Shown here one piece after another: positions 8,388 through 15,955 of a stretch of DNA of 64,000 bases; the stretch's first letter is position 1, and each line of letters opens with the position of its first letter. The notes under the pieces were generated by a model. The model was given only the letters and a program-made list of their open reading frames with translations. It did not search any database and was not told the origin of the DNA. The stretch is taken from assembly GCF_002846335.1 (NCBI RefSeq), contig NZ_PJMQ01000001.1, forward strand, positions 5,208,001 to 5,272,000, read 5' to 3'. Origin of the DNA: Janthinobacterium sp. 61. Lineage in GTDB: Bacteria; Pseudomonadota; Gammaproteobacteria; Burkholderiales; Burkholderiaceae_D. The position numbers and the translations under genes are program-made.

Positions 8388-9272
8388 ATGAGCAACATGA
8401 TCACCGATTGTGAAAGTTTGCTGGGCCAGAGCAGCTTGTCCGGGCCGGACGGCCGGCGTGGTTTCCTGAAGGTGGCGCTGGGGACCGGTTTTGCCGTGGC
8501 CGTGCTGCCCGTGGCGGCGCAAAACGTCATCAAGACGGATTCCGCCGGACTCGTTACGGGCACCATGTCGGTGATGGTCGATGGCCAGGCCGTGCCCGTA
8601 TATGCGGCGCAGCCTGAGGGCAAGACGGGCTTGCCCGTGGTCCTGGTCATTTCGGAAATCTTTGGCGTGCATGAACATATTGCCGACATGGCGCGCCGCT
8701 TCGCCAAACAGGGTTATCTGGCGCTGGCGCCCGATTTGTTCGTGCGCCAGGGCGATCCTACCAAGGTCAGCAGTATTCCGGAACTCATGAAAGGCATCAT
8801 TGCCAAGACGCCGGACGCGCAAGTGATGGCGGATCTCGATGCTGTTGTTGCGTGGGCGAAACAGAATGGCGGCGACACCAGCCGCCTGGGCATCACGGGC
8901 TTTTGCTGGGGTGGGCGCATCACCTGGCTGTACGCGGCGCACAATCCGGCCGTCAAGGCAGGCGTGGCCTGGTATGGCCGTCTGGTGGGCGAACCGACTC
9001 CCTTGCAGCCAAGCAACCCCATCGATTTCGCCGCCACCTTGAAGGTCCCCGTGCTGGGCTTGTATGGCGGCAAGGATACGGGCATTCCGCAGGAATCGAT
9101 CGCCAAGATGAAAGACGCGCTGGCCAAGGGCGGCAACAAGTCGGAATTTGTCGTCTACCCAGATGCGGGCCACGCCTTCAATGCCGATTACCGCCCCAGC
9201 TATGTGGCGGCCGATGCAAAAGACGGCTATGTCCGTTGTTTAGCCTGGTTTAAAAAGCATGGCGTTGCCTGA
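8388..9272 (+). CDS. dienelactone hydrolase family protein with Tat signal
   Basis: This 294-residue alpha/beta hydrolase has a twin-arginine-type N-terminus (GRRGFLK followed by a hydrophobic stretch ending VAAQN), so export to the periplasm in folded form is likely. The dienelactone hydrolase triad is visible: nucleophile Cys173 in GFCWGG, Asp230 in GGKDTGIP and His262 in AGHAF. The family hydrolyses lactones and esters such as carboxymethylenebutenolide. No aromatic degradation genes are adjacent, so the real substrate is open. The ATG follows a good ribosome-binding site (AGGAGA). An intrinsic terminator follows. Confidence 0.85.
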   Translation: MSNMITDCESLLGQSSLSGPDGRRGFLKVALGTGFAVAVLPVAAQNVIKTDSAGLVTGTMSVMVDGQAVPVYAAQPEGKTGLPVVLVISEIFGVHEHIADMARRFAKQGYLALAPDLFVRQGDPTKVSSIPELMKGIIAKTPDAQVMADLDAVVAWAKQNGGDTSRLGITGFCWGGRITWLYAAHNPAVKAGVAWYGRLVGEPTPLQPSNPIDFAATLKVPVLGLYGGKDTGIPQESIAKMKDALAKGGNKSEFVVYPDAGHAFNADYRPSYVAADAKDGYVRCLAWFKKHGVA

Positions 9273-9293
9273 GGTTGCAAGCTGAACGGCGCT

Positions 9294-9319
9294 AAAAGTG
9301 CCTGATTGGCACATTTTTT
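9294..9319 (+). terminator. intrinsic terminator after the dienelactone hydrolase gene
   Basis: GTGCC (9298-9302) and GGCAC (9308-9312) form a short stem extended by A-T pairs from the preceding AAAA, followed by a T6 run at 9314-9319. Confidence 0.7.
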
Positions 9320-9326
9320 CCATCCC

Positions 9327-9368
9327 TTGACGCGAAAGGCGCACCGGGCTGTAAAATGCCCGGTGCGC
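9327..9368 (+). promoter_or_regulatory. palindrome overlapping a candidate promoter upstream of the ZIP transporter
   Basis: GCGCACCGGGC (9339-9349) and GCCCGGTGCGC (9358-9368) form a perfect 11-bp inverted repeat. The 8-base centre holds TAAAAT (9352-9357), a plausible -10. TTGACG (9327-9332) is a plausible -35, but the 19-bp spacer is long. The arrangement could be an operator over a promoter or a structured element. A second possible -10 (TACAAT) is at 9378-9383. Confidence 0.4.
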
Positions 9369-9475
9369 GTCAATGCAGTACAATTGCATCTTCATCGCGC
9401 TACGCTGCCGCCAAACGCGCAAAAAATTAAATAATAGATAACAACGCATTCATCAGGCCAGACGCCAGCATCGCG

Positions 9476-9508
9476 GGCGCCAGTGACCCGGCGCCATTTT
9501 GAGGTAAG
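9476..9508 (+). promoter_or_regulatory. leader hairpin and ribosome-binding site of the ZIP transporter
   Basis: GGCGCC (9476-9481) and GGCGCC (9490-9495) form a 6-bp stem followed by ATTTT (9496-9500), then the ribosome-binding site GAGG (9501-9504). The hairpin with a short T-run directly before the ribosome-binding site looks like a weak attenuator. Confidence 0.35.
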
Positions 9509-9511
9509 AAA

Positions 9512-10297
9512 ATCATCGATCCCGTCCTTATATCCATTTTGCTCGCGACCACGATCGCGGGCGTCTTCAGCATTACTGCGGCGGCGATCTTTTCGTTTGC
9601 ATTCCTGTCCAAGGTGGTCGAGCGCATGGTCAGCTTGTCCGTCGGCATCATGCTGTCGACGTCTCTGCTGCACGCCTTGCCCGAAGCGTTCGAGTCGCAG
9701 GCGGATCCGCGCAGCCTGTTCGCCACCCTGCTGGCGGGCTTGCTGGCCTTTTTCATGCTGGAAAAGTTCGCCATCCTGCGCCATTCGCACCACCATGAAG
9801 GCGATGGCCACCACCATGCGCACGGCCACGACAAGCACGAGGCGGGCAAGTCCGGCTGGATGATCCTGGTCGGCGATGGGATGCACAACTTCACGGACGG
9901 CATTTTGATCGCCGCCGCTTTCCTGGCCGACCCGAAGCTTGGCCTGGTCACTGGCCTGGCCATCATCGCGCATGAAATCCCGCAGGAAATCGGCGACTTC
10001 ATCGTGCTGCTCAATGCGGGTTTCTCGCGCCTGCGCGCCTACGTCTTCAATCTGCTGTGCAGCCTGATGGCGGTGGCGGGTGGCTTGCTTGGCTATTTCA
10101 CCCTGGACCGCGCCAGCAACCTGATTCCTTATGTGCTCGTGTTCGCCTCGTCCGGCTTCATCTATATTGCCTTGTCCGACCTGATGCCGCAGATGCAGCG
10201 CCGCGCCACCTTGCGCGAAACCATCCCGCAAGTGCTGCTCATCGCGCTGGGCGTGTGTATCGTGCTGTTCCTCACGCACAAGCGCCACGGCGGTTGA
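9512..10297 (+). CDS. ZIP family divalent metal transporter
   Basis: This inner-membrane metal importer of 252-261 residues has about eight hydrophobic segments and a histidine-rich cytoplasmic loop (HHHEGDGHHHAHGHDKH). It carries both ZIP metal-site signatures, GDGMHNFTDG and IAHEIPQEIGDF. Expected substrates are zinc, iron or manganese. The start is unusual. The frame opens after a stop at 9500, with no ATG or GTG before the conserved sequence. A GAGG ribosome-binding site at 9501-9504 is well spaced for an ATC at 9512 (reading M-I-D-P-V-L-I-S). The only common alternative is TTG at 9539, which has no ribosome-binding site and would shorten the first membrane helix. Family membership is certain and the start is not. 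Confidence 0.85.
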   Translation: MIDPVLISILLATTIAGVFSITAAAIFSFAFLSKVVERMVSLSVGIMLSTSLLHALPEAFESQADPRSLFATLLAGLLAFFMLEKFAILRHSHHHEGDGHHHAHGHDKHEAGKSGWMILVGDGMHNFTDGILIAAAFLADPKLGLVTGLAIIAHEIPQEIGDFIVLLNAGFSRLRAYVFNLLCSLMAVAGGLLGYFTLDRASNLIPYVLVFASSGFIYIALSDLMPQMQRRATLRETIPQVLLIALGVCIVLFLTHKRHGG

Positions 10298-10359
10298 GGC
10301 GCCGTTCTACCGGCGCAGTGTCACCTATGCTATATTGCCTTTTTGATTAACTTGAACAG

Positions 10360-10573
10360 AAAGGAGGAAAATATAATGGAAGAAAACCTGTTGCTCGCCT
10401 TGTGGCGCGCACGCTCTTTAAGCGCATTTGCCAGCTCTTGCCCACGTTCTATCGCGCTGCGATAACCTGGCCAGAGCAAAGTTACCCTCCTACACGAGTC
10501 CTTTCCTGGTACTCCGTTGTCGTTAGCGCTCCTGTTAACGCGGATGCTTGCATCCCGAACAAAGACAAGAGCC
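10360..10573 (+). promoter_or_regulatory. structured leader RNA / putative attenuator of the ABC-F gene
   Basis: The segment GCTCTTG (10434-10440), inside the leader ORF, is perfectly complementary to CAAGAGC (10566-10572), which contains the ABC-F ribosome-binding site. The same segment, as GCTCTTGCC (10434-10442), can instead pair 8 of 9 with GGCCAGAGC (10470-10478), enclosing the hairpin TATCGC-gct-GCGATA. CCTCCT (10486-10491) is complementary to the leader's own AGGAGG (10362-10367). A further small hairpin GGATG-cttg-CATCC lies near 10542-10555. These mutually exclusive pairings suggest a switch. Confidence 0.5.
10376..10465 (+). CDS. 29-residue leader peptide upstream of the ABC-F gene
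   Basis: An ATG at 10376 follows a near-perfect ribosome-binding site (AAAGGAGG, 10360-10367) and opens a 29-codon ORF ending in TAA at 10463-10465. It starts MEENLLLALWRARSL and ends PRSIALR. The ORF lies 108 bases before the ABC-F ATG, which has only a weak ribosome-binding site. The ORF overlaps foldable RNA (see the next entry). Short ORFs in this position control ABC-F antibiotic-resistance genes by ribosome stalling in other bacteria, and the same is inferred here. Confidence 0.6.
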   Translation: MEENLLLALWRARSLSAFASSCPRSIALR

Positions 10574-12310
10574 ATGACTACCCTTATCTCGACACAAGCT
10601 TTACAGCTGGATACCCACGACGGTTTCCTGTTCAACGAACTCGCCTTTACCTTGCGCCAGGGCGACCGCATCGGCCTGATCGGCCACAATGGTTGCGGCA
10701 AATCCACCTTGCTGGGCTTGCTCAGCGGCGCGCGGGAAGCGACTGCAGGCACCATCCATGTCGCCCGTGCCTGCCGCTTGCAGCACGTGGAGCAGCACTT
10801 GCCGGCCGAACTTGCCAGCCTGAGCCTGTACGACGCCTTGCTGGCGCCCGTGCTGGAGCAGCCCGAGCTGCATTGGCGGGTCGACAGCCTGCTGGCCGAA
10901 CTGGGTTTCGACCCTGATACGGCGCAAGTGCCCGTGCATGCGCTATCCGGCGGCCAGCACACGCGGCTGCTGCTGGGGCGCGCCCTGCTGCAGGAACCGA
11001 ATGTGCTGCTGCTGGACGAGCCGAGCAATCACCTGGACTTGCCGTCGCTGCTGTGGCTGGAGCAATTCCTGCTGACATGGCGCGGCGCCTTCATCCTCGT
11101 CTCGCACGACCAGCGCCTGCTCGACAACGTGGCCACGCGCAGCTGGATCTTGCGCGATAGCCGCCTGTACGACTTCGACTTGCCGTGCGGCCCCGCGCTG
11201 GCGGCGCTGGCCGAAGCCGATCTTGCCGCTGCCGCCCGGCATGCGGCCGAGCAGAAGGAAATCGACCGCCTGTCTGCCAGCAGCGCCCGCCTGGCCCTGT
11301 GGGGCCGCACCTATGACAATGAAGATCTGGCGCGCAAGGCCAAGACCATGCAGCGGCGCATCGACAAGTTGAAGGATGCGCAATCGTTCGTCAGCGATGG
11401 TGCGCCCTGGCTTTTGCGCTTGCGCGGCAAGGCGCTGGCGGCCGACCAGCTGCTGGCGCTCGATGGACTGGACGTGCGCGCCGTAGCTGCCTCGCCGCTG
11501 CTGTTCCACGTTGATCAGCTGTGGCTGAAACCGGGCGACCGCATCGCCTTGCTGGGTGCCAACGGCAGCGGCAAGTCGTCCTTGCTGCGCCTGTGCTGGC
11601 AAGCGATCCAGGCGCAGGACGAACGGGCCGACTTGCGTTATCACAAGGCGGCGAACATCGGCTATTACGACCAGTCGCTCAGGCAACTGGCCGATACGGC
11701 TGACTTGTCCGACGCCTTGTACCCGTTTGCCGTGCAAAACGAGGCCGCACGCAGCCAGGTGGCGCGCAAGCAAGCCTTGATTGCGGCCGGTTTTCCGTAT
11801 GCGCGCCATGGACAGACAGTGGCGACCCTGAGTGGCGGCGAGCGGGCGCGGCTGTTGTTCCTGGGGCTGTCCCTGGCCAGTTATCACTTGCTGCTGCTCG
11901 ACGAACCGAGCAACCACCTGGACATGCAGGGCAAGGCGGAACTGGGCCAAGCCCTGCGCGGCTTTGAAGGGGGCTGCCTGCTGGTGTCGCACGACCGCGA
12001 CCTGATCGAGACAGCGTGCAACCGTTTTTGGGTGGTGGCCGCTGGCCAGCTGGAAGAGTGGCCCGATGCCGCCAGCGCGTATGCACGGCTGAGTGCGGAA
12101 GATGGGCAGGCGCTGACACCGGCTCCGCGCGTGGAGAATGCGTCTGCGGTACTGACGGACATCGACGTGCAGCTGGAGCGTTTGTGCGAACTGGAGCAAT
12201 TGCTGGCCGAGGACCTGGCCCGCAAGGCGCGCCACCAGAAGCCGGCCAGCCAGCAGGCATGGCTGGCGGAACTGGAGCGCTTGAATCAGTCGCTGGGGAT
12301 AAGCTCGTAG
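10574..12310 (+). CDS. ABC-F family ATPase (ribosome-associated type)
   Basis: This soluble protein of 578 residues contains two ABC cassettes and no membrane segments. Cassette 1 has Walker A GHNGCGKST (37-45), signature LSGGQ (124-128) and Walker B LLLDEPSNHLD (from 145). Cassette 2 has GANGSGKSS, LSGGE and LLLLDEPSNHLD. The linker between them (about 205-270) is helical and charged (RKAKTMQRRIDKLKDAQ), as in ABC-F proteins that enter the ribosomal E-site. The subfamily (translation factor or antibiotic resistance) cannot be settled by eye. The start at 10574 is preferred over an in-frame ATG at 10517, because the conserved cassette starts just after it. A short leader ORF and foldable RNA precede it. 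Confidence 0.88.
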   Translation: MTTLISTQALQLDTHDGFLFNELAFTLRQGDRIGLIGHNGCGKSTLLGLLSGAREATAGTIHVARACRLQHVEQHLPAELASLSLYDALLAPVLEQPELHWRVDSLLAELGFDPDTAQVPVHALSGGQHTRLLLGRALLQEPNVLLLDEPSNHLDLPSLLWLEQFLLTWRGAFILVSHDQRLLDNVATRSWILRDSRLYDFDLPCGPALAALAEADLAAAARHAAEQKEIDRLSASSARLALWGRTYDNEDLARKAKTMQRRIDKLKDAQSFVSDGAPWLLRLRGKALAADQLLALDGLDVRAVAASPLLFHVDQLWLKPGDRIALLGANGSGKSSLLRLCWQAIQAQDERADLRYHKAANIGYYDQSLRQLADTADLSDALYPFAVQNEAARSQVARKQALIAAGFPYARHGQTVATLSGGERARLLFLGLSLASYHLLLLDEPSNHLDMQGKAELGQALRGFEGGCLLVSHDRDLIETACNRFWVVAAGQLEEWPDAASAYARLSAEDGQALTPAPRVENASAVLTDIDVQLERLCELEQLLAEDLARKARHQKPASQQAWLAELERLNQSLGISS

Positions 12311-12326
12311 TTATCCACCGGGCATG

Positions 12327-12354
12327 AAAAAGCGGACCGTGGTCCGCTTTTTTT
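12327..12354. terminator. bidirectional intrinsic terminator between the ABC-F gene and sseA
   Basis: AAAAAGCGGACC (12327-12338) and GGTCCGCTTTTT (12341-12352) form a strong stem, with A-run and T-run on opposite sides, so it can stop transcription from both convergent genes. The sseA stop codon abuts it. Confidence 0.85.
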
Positions 12355-13205
12355 TAGTTGCCCGTTGCCACGGGTCGTGCCGGATCGGCGCACCATTCGC
12401 TCCACGAGCCCGGGTACAGGGCCGCGCCAGGCAAACCGGCCACTTCCAGTGCCAGCAAGTTGTGGCAAGCCGTCACGCCGGAGCCACACTGCATGACGGC
12501 CGTTTGCGGTGAGGCTATCAAGGCGCTGAAGTCGCGCTGCAGTTCATCGGCGCTTTTAAAACGGCCATCGGCCTGCAAGTTATCCTTGAAGAAACGGTTT
12601 TTTGCGCCGGGGATGTGGCCGCCCACGGGGTCGATGGTTTCGTTTTCTCCGCGATAACGGTCGGGGGCGCGCGCATCGATGACGTTCAAGGCCTGGGTTT
12701 CCAGGTTGGCGATGAGCTCTTGCACGCTGACCGTGCGCGTCAGGCTGGGTTTTTCCGTGAGCTTGCCCGCCGCACGGGGCGCCACGGGCGTGACCAGGGG
12801 CAAGCCTTGCGCTTGCCAGGCGGCAAGGCCGCCGTCGAGCACGGCGACGGCCGGATGGCCGAGCCAGCGCAGCAGCCACCACAAACGGGCGGCGAACATG
12901 CCGCCCTGGCCATCATAGGCGACCACTTGCGTGTCGTCATTGATGCCCCAGCCGCGCAAGGTGGCCAGCAGGGCGTTGCGGTCGGGCAAGGGATGCCGGC
13001 CCGTAAAGTCCACACCCCGCGCCGTCTTGGGGGCGGACAGGGCCGTGTCGATGTCGGCGAACTGTGCATTCTGGATGTGGCCGGCGGCAAAGGCATCGCT
13101 GCCGGCTGTCGGCTTGAGCAAGTCGTGGCGGCAATCGAGAATGACCCAGTCGCTGTCATTCAGGTGGCTGGCCAGTTCGTTGGCCTGGATCAGGGTGGTG
13201 TACAT
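12354..13205 (-). CDS. sseA: 3-mercaptopyruvate/thiosulfate sulfurtransferase
   Basis: This 283-residue protein has two rhodanese domains. The N-terminal inactive domain is about residues 1-140 and the catalytic C-terminal domain carries the loop CGSGVTAC. CG-S-G-V-T is the active-site signature of 3-mercaptopyruvate sulfurtransferases, in contrast to the CRKGVT loop of thiosulfate rhodaneses. It transfers sulfane sulfur from mercaptopyruvate to thiol acceptors or cyanide. The ATG at 13205 follows AGGAG, and the longer frame upstream has no ribosome-binding site. It lies just downstream of the EamA permease gene (13 bases), so co-transcription is likely. Confidence 0.9.
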   Translation of the reverse strand: MYTTLIQANELASHLNDSDWVILDCRHDLLKPTAGSDAFAAGHIQNAQFADIDTALSAPKTARGVDFTGRHPLPDRNALLATLRGWGINDDTQVVAYDGQGGMFAARLWWLLRWLGHPAVAVLDGGLAAWQAQGLPLVTPVAPRAAGKLTEKPSLTRTVSVQELIANLETQALNVIDARAPDRYRGENETIDPVGGHIPGAKNRFFKDNLQADGRFKSADELQRDFSALIASPQTAVMQCGSGVTACHNLLALEVAGLPGAALYPGSWSEWCADPARPVATGN

Positions 13206-13218
13206 CAGGAACGCTCCT

Positions 13219-14142
13219 TTACACTTCGCTGGCGATGGGATCCGTGCGCGCGATGGCGGCGCCACGGGCCGTGTTGCGGGTATTGTAATAGGTCGCGGCA
13301 ATCCCGGAAGCGAGAATGATGCCGATGCCGGCCCAGCCGTGCCAGTCGAACAGGTCGCCAAAGATCACCACGCCCCAGAAGCTGGAAAAAACGATGCCCG
13401 TGTATTGCAAATTAGCAACAACGAGGGTCTTGCCCAAGCGATAAGCGCGCGTCATGGCCATCTGCGCCATGGTGGCGCACAGGCCGATGGCGGCCAGCAA
13501 GCCGATGCCGTAGCCGCTCGTGTGCGCGTGCCAGACGACGGGGCCGCCGCCGGCGCTGGCCACGTGGCCGATCACGCCGGCGAGGAAATTGACGACCGAG
13601 AAATAAAACACGACGCGGTATTCGGGTTCGCCCAGCAAGCCCAGCTTGCGCACTTGCAAGTAGGCGAGCGCAGACAGCATGCCGGAAATCAAGGCCGTGA
13701 TGGCGCCAGCCAACTGGTCCGTCTCGAACACAGGTTGCAGCAGCAGGGTCACGCCGACAAAGCTCATGGCAATCGCCGCTACCAGCGGCCACTCGACTTG
13801 TTGCGTCGCTTTCCACCAGCCGCCCGCCAGCAGGATCACGGCGATCCAGATGGGCGCCATGTAATTGAGCGTCATGGCCGTGGCCAGCGGCAGGATGGCG
13901 ATGGCATAAAACCACAGCCACAGGGCGATCACACCCACCACGCCGCGCCACAGATGCTGGCCCGGCATCGTGGTTTTAAAGCTGCCGCCCTGGTACAAAA
14001 TCGTGCAGCTCATGACGATCATGCCGATGATGCCGCGGTACATGACGATTTCGGAGGTCGAATACATATCCGACGCCAGCTTGACGCACACGCCCATGAT
14101 GGCAAACATGAAACTGGCGAATAACATCCATAGAGATTGCAT
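13219..14142 (-). CDS. EamA/DMT superfamily permease
   Basis: This inner-membrane transporter of 307 residues has ten predicted hydrophobic helices in two EamA repeats (residues about 5-140 and 150-285). Examples are MLFASFMFAIMGVCVKLAS and GIVFSSFWGVVIFGDLF. Members of this superfamily export amino acids, purines or other metabolites, and the substrate cannot be predicted. The motif LNYMAPIWIAVI at the end of the first repeat is typical of the family. It sits between a Rieske oxygenase and sseA on the same strand. Confidence 0.85.
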   Translation of the reverse strand: MQSLWMLFASFMFAIMGVCVKLASDMYSTSEIVMYRGIIGMIVMSCTILYQGGSFKTTMPGQHLWRGVVGVIALWLWFYAIAILPLATAMTLNYMAPIWIAVILLAGGWWKATQQVEWPLVAAIAMSFVGVTLLLQPVFETDQLAGAITALISGMLSALAYLQVRKLGLLGEPEYRVVFYFSVVNFLAGVIGHVASAGGGPVVWHAHTSGYGIGLLAAIGLCATMAQMAMTRAYRLGKTLVVANLQYTGIVFSSFWGVVIFGDLFDWHGWAGIGIILASGIAATYYNTRNTARGAAIARTDPIASEV

Positions 14143-14197
14143 GAGTAATCCTGGTGATGAAAATGAAAAAGGCCGCGCAATGCGGCCCTTGAGGGAA

Positions 14198-15298
14198 TTA
14201 CAGTTCGATATTGTTGCGGTACCACTCGTGGAAGTGCTGCATGCCGTCTTCCATGGGCGACTGGTAAGGCCCCACTTCGTTTTCGCCGCGCGCCATCAGG
14301 GCCTTGCGGCCGGCGTCCATGCGCAGGGCGATTTCATCGTCCTCGACGCAGGTTTCCATGTAGGCAGCCCGTTCCGCTTCGACGAAGTCGCGCTCGAACA
14401 GCACGATTTCTTCCGGGTAATAGAACTCCACCACATTGCGCGTTTTTTGCGGGCCGTCCGGCCACAGGGTCGAGACGATCAGCACGTGCGGATACCATTC
14501 GACCATGATGTTCGGATACAGGGTCAGCCAGATGGCGCCATACGGTGGCACTTCGCCACCACGGAATTGCAGCACCTGCTCCTGCCATTTTTTATAGGCG
14601 GGCGAACCGGCTTGCTGCAGGCCGCGGTGCACGCCTACCGTCTGCACGCTGTAATCCTTGCCGAATTCCCAGCGCAGGTCGTCGCAGCTGACAAAGCTGC
14701 CCAGGCCCGGGTGGAACGGTTCCACGTGATAATCCTCGAGGTAGACTTCGATGAAAGTCTTCCAGTTGTAATCGCACTCGTGGATTTCCACGTGGTCGAA
14801 CATATAGCCGGAAAAATCGAGGTCTTTCGAGACGGATAAATCTTTCAATTTTTCCATCACGTTGTAGCCATTTTGCTCGAATAACAAGCCATTCCAGCTT
14901 TGCAGCGGCGTTTTCGACAGGTTCAGGCACGGCGTCTCGGGGAAATGCGGCGCGCCGATCAATTCACCCTTGAGGTCGTAAGTCCAGCGGTGCAGCGGAC
15001 AGACGATATGGTTCGCATTGCCGCGGCCATTGAACATCAGCGCCTGCCGGTGGCGGCACACATTGGACAGCACTTCGATGCCATTGGCGTTGCGCACGAG
15101 CATGCGCCCTTCGTTCTCAGACGCCAGGGTCGCAAAATCGCCGGTTTCCGGCACCATCAGTGCATGCCCGACATAGCGCGGGCCGGCTTGGAACAATTGC
15201 TGCATTTCACGCTGCAACAGCGTTTCGTCAAAATAGACGTGGACCGGAAGTTGCGCGTTTGAACGCGCCAGCTTGGCGTGAGTAGCCAGATCGGACAT
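14198..15298 (-). CDS. aromatic ring-hydroxylating (Rieske) oxygenase alpha subunit
   Basis: This 366-residue protein has an N-terminal Rieske domain with the [2Fe-2S] ligands in CRHRQALMF and CPLHRWTYD (C-x-H and C-x2-H). A catalytic domain follows, with the mononuclear iron ligands in the DYHVEPFHPGL region. The family inserts oxygen into aromatic or quaternary-ammonium substrates using electrons from a separate reductase. No reductase or ferredoxin gene is adjacent, so the partner must be encoded elsewhere. The ATG at 15298 (MSDLATHAKLA) is preceded by a G-rich ribosome-binding site. An open frame extends further upstream without one. Confidence 0.88.
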   Translation of the reverse strand: MSDLATHAKLARSNAQLPVHVYFDETLLQREMQQLFQAGPRYVGHALMVPETGDFATLASENEGRMLVRNANGIEVLSNVCRHRQALMFNGRGNANHIVCPLHRWTYDLKGELIGAPHFPETPCLNLSKTPLQSWNGLLFEQNGYNVMEKLKDLSVSKDLDFSGYMFDHVEIHECDYNWKTFIEVYLEDYHVEPFHPGLGSFVSCDDLRWEFGKDYSVQTVGVHRGLQQAGSPAYKKWQEQVLQFRGGEVPPYGAIWLTLYPNIMVEWYPHVLIVSTLWPDGPQKTRNVVEFYYPEEIVLFERDFVEAERAAYMETCVEDDEIALRMDAGRKALMARGENEVGPYQSPMEDGMQHFHEWYRNNIEL

Positions 15299-15484
15299 CC
15301 CAACCCCCCATAAATGTACAACGGTCAGCAGTGCCCCAGGCCATTCCCTGGGCAACCGCTACAGAGAGAAAGAATCCGCAAAGACCTGAATTCAAATTTG
15401 TTGAAACGGTATTTCGGACAGAACCGGCGATTATAGCGCGTATCGGCCTCGGCATTGCCAAACCCCCCCGGTAAATACGCTATT

Positions 15485-15503
15485 AATGAGAAACATTGTC
15501 ATT
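15485..15503. promoter_or_regulatory. Fur-box-like site
   Basis: AATGAGAAACATTGTCATT matches the palindromic Fur-box form AATGAGAATCATTCTCATT at 17 of 19 positions. It lies between the iron-dependent oxygenase and the xseB promoter, 53 bases from the oxygenase -10 and 98 bases from the xseB -35, so either gene, or none, might be iron-regulated. Confidence 0.45.
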
Positions 15504-15600
15504 TACCGTCTCATTTCCAGCGAATAGGGGCGATTGCGCTAGAATTCACTGCCAAGCTGGTAACGTCTTCCCCGTTGAGCACGCCGATTGCGCTTTAGTT

Positions 15601-15630
15601 TTCACTTAATAGTGTGGTTTGTTCTAAAAT
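15601..15630 (+). promoter_or_regulatory. putative sigma-70 promoter of xseB-ispA-dxs
   Basis: TTCACT (15601-15606) and TAAAAT (15625-15630) are separated by 18 bases. The predicted start is about 67 bases before the xseB ATG. Confidence 0.5.
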
Positions 15631-15703
15631 AACGCTTCTATGCTGGCCGGGAGTCCCCGGCGTCTCCCTACATACCCCTCGTGCCACGAAGAGATCTGAG
15701 TCT

Positions 15704-15955
15704 ATGTCGAAGAAATTAACTGCCGCTGCCGCAGCGCCGGCCTCGTTTGAAGAGGCAATGGCGGAACTGGCGCAGCTGGTAACGCAAATGGAAGCGGGCC
15801 AGTTGCCGCTGGAAGCATCGGTCGCGGCGTATCAGCGCGGCTCGGAACTGGTCAAGTATTGCGCGACCCAGCTCGATAGCGTCGAAGCGCAGGTGAAAGT
15901 ACTGGAAGGCGACATGTTGAAACCGTTCGTGGATGCCGGCGAGGCCGCACTATGA
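15704..15955 (+). CDS. xseB: exodeoxyribonuclease VII small subunit
   Basis: The protein is 83 residues long, the usual size for XseB. The core SFEEAMAELAQLVTQMEAGQ, followed by LPLEASVAAYQRGSELVKYC, is the diagnostic helical hairpin. It assembles with XseA (not in this window) into exonuclease VII, which degrades single-stranded DNA from both ends. The start is the ATG at 15704 (MSKKLTAAA). An open frame from 15614 lacks conserved sequence. Its stop overlaps the ispA start (ATGA), the standard xseB-ispA-dxs arrangement. Confidence 0.93.
   Translation: MSKKLTAAAAAPASFEEAMAELAQLVTQMEAGQLPLEASVAAYQRGSELVKYCATQLDSVEAQVKVLEGDMLKPFVDAGEAAL

Larger units (their letters stand above)
15299..15703. 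other. divergent intergenic region between the Rieske oxygenase and xseB
   Basis: This 405-base gap holds a TATAAT on the minus strand (plus coordinates 15430-15435) that could serve the oxygenase gene, although its -35 is poor. It also holds a Fur-box-like palindrome (15485-15503) and a plus-strand promoter for xseB (15601-15630). Downstream of that promoter is a small hairpin, GCCGGG-agtc-CCCGGC. I see no convincing gene in it. Confidence 0.5.

Noticed and set aside
15640..15699. A 19-codon frame just before xseB as a leader peptide
   Set aside because: It has no ribosome-binding site and no complementary pairing with the xseB start region, unlike the leader of the ABC-F gene.
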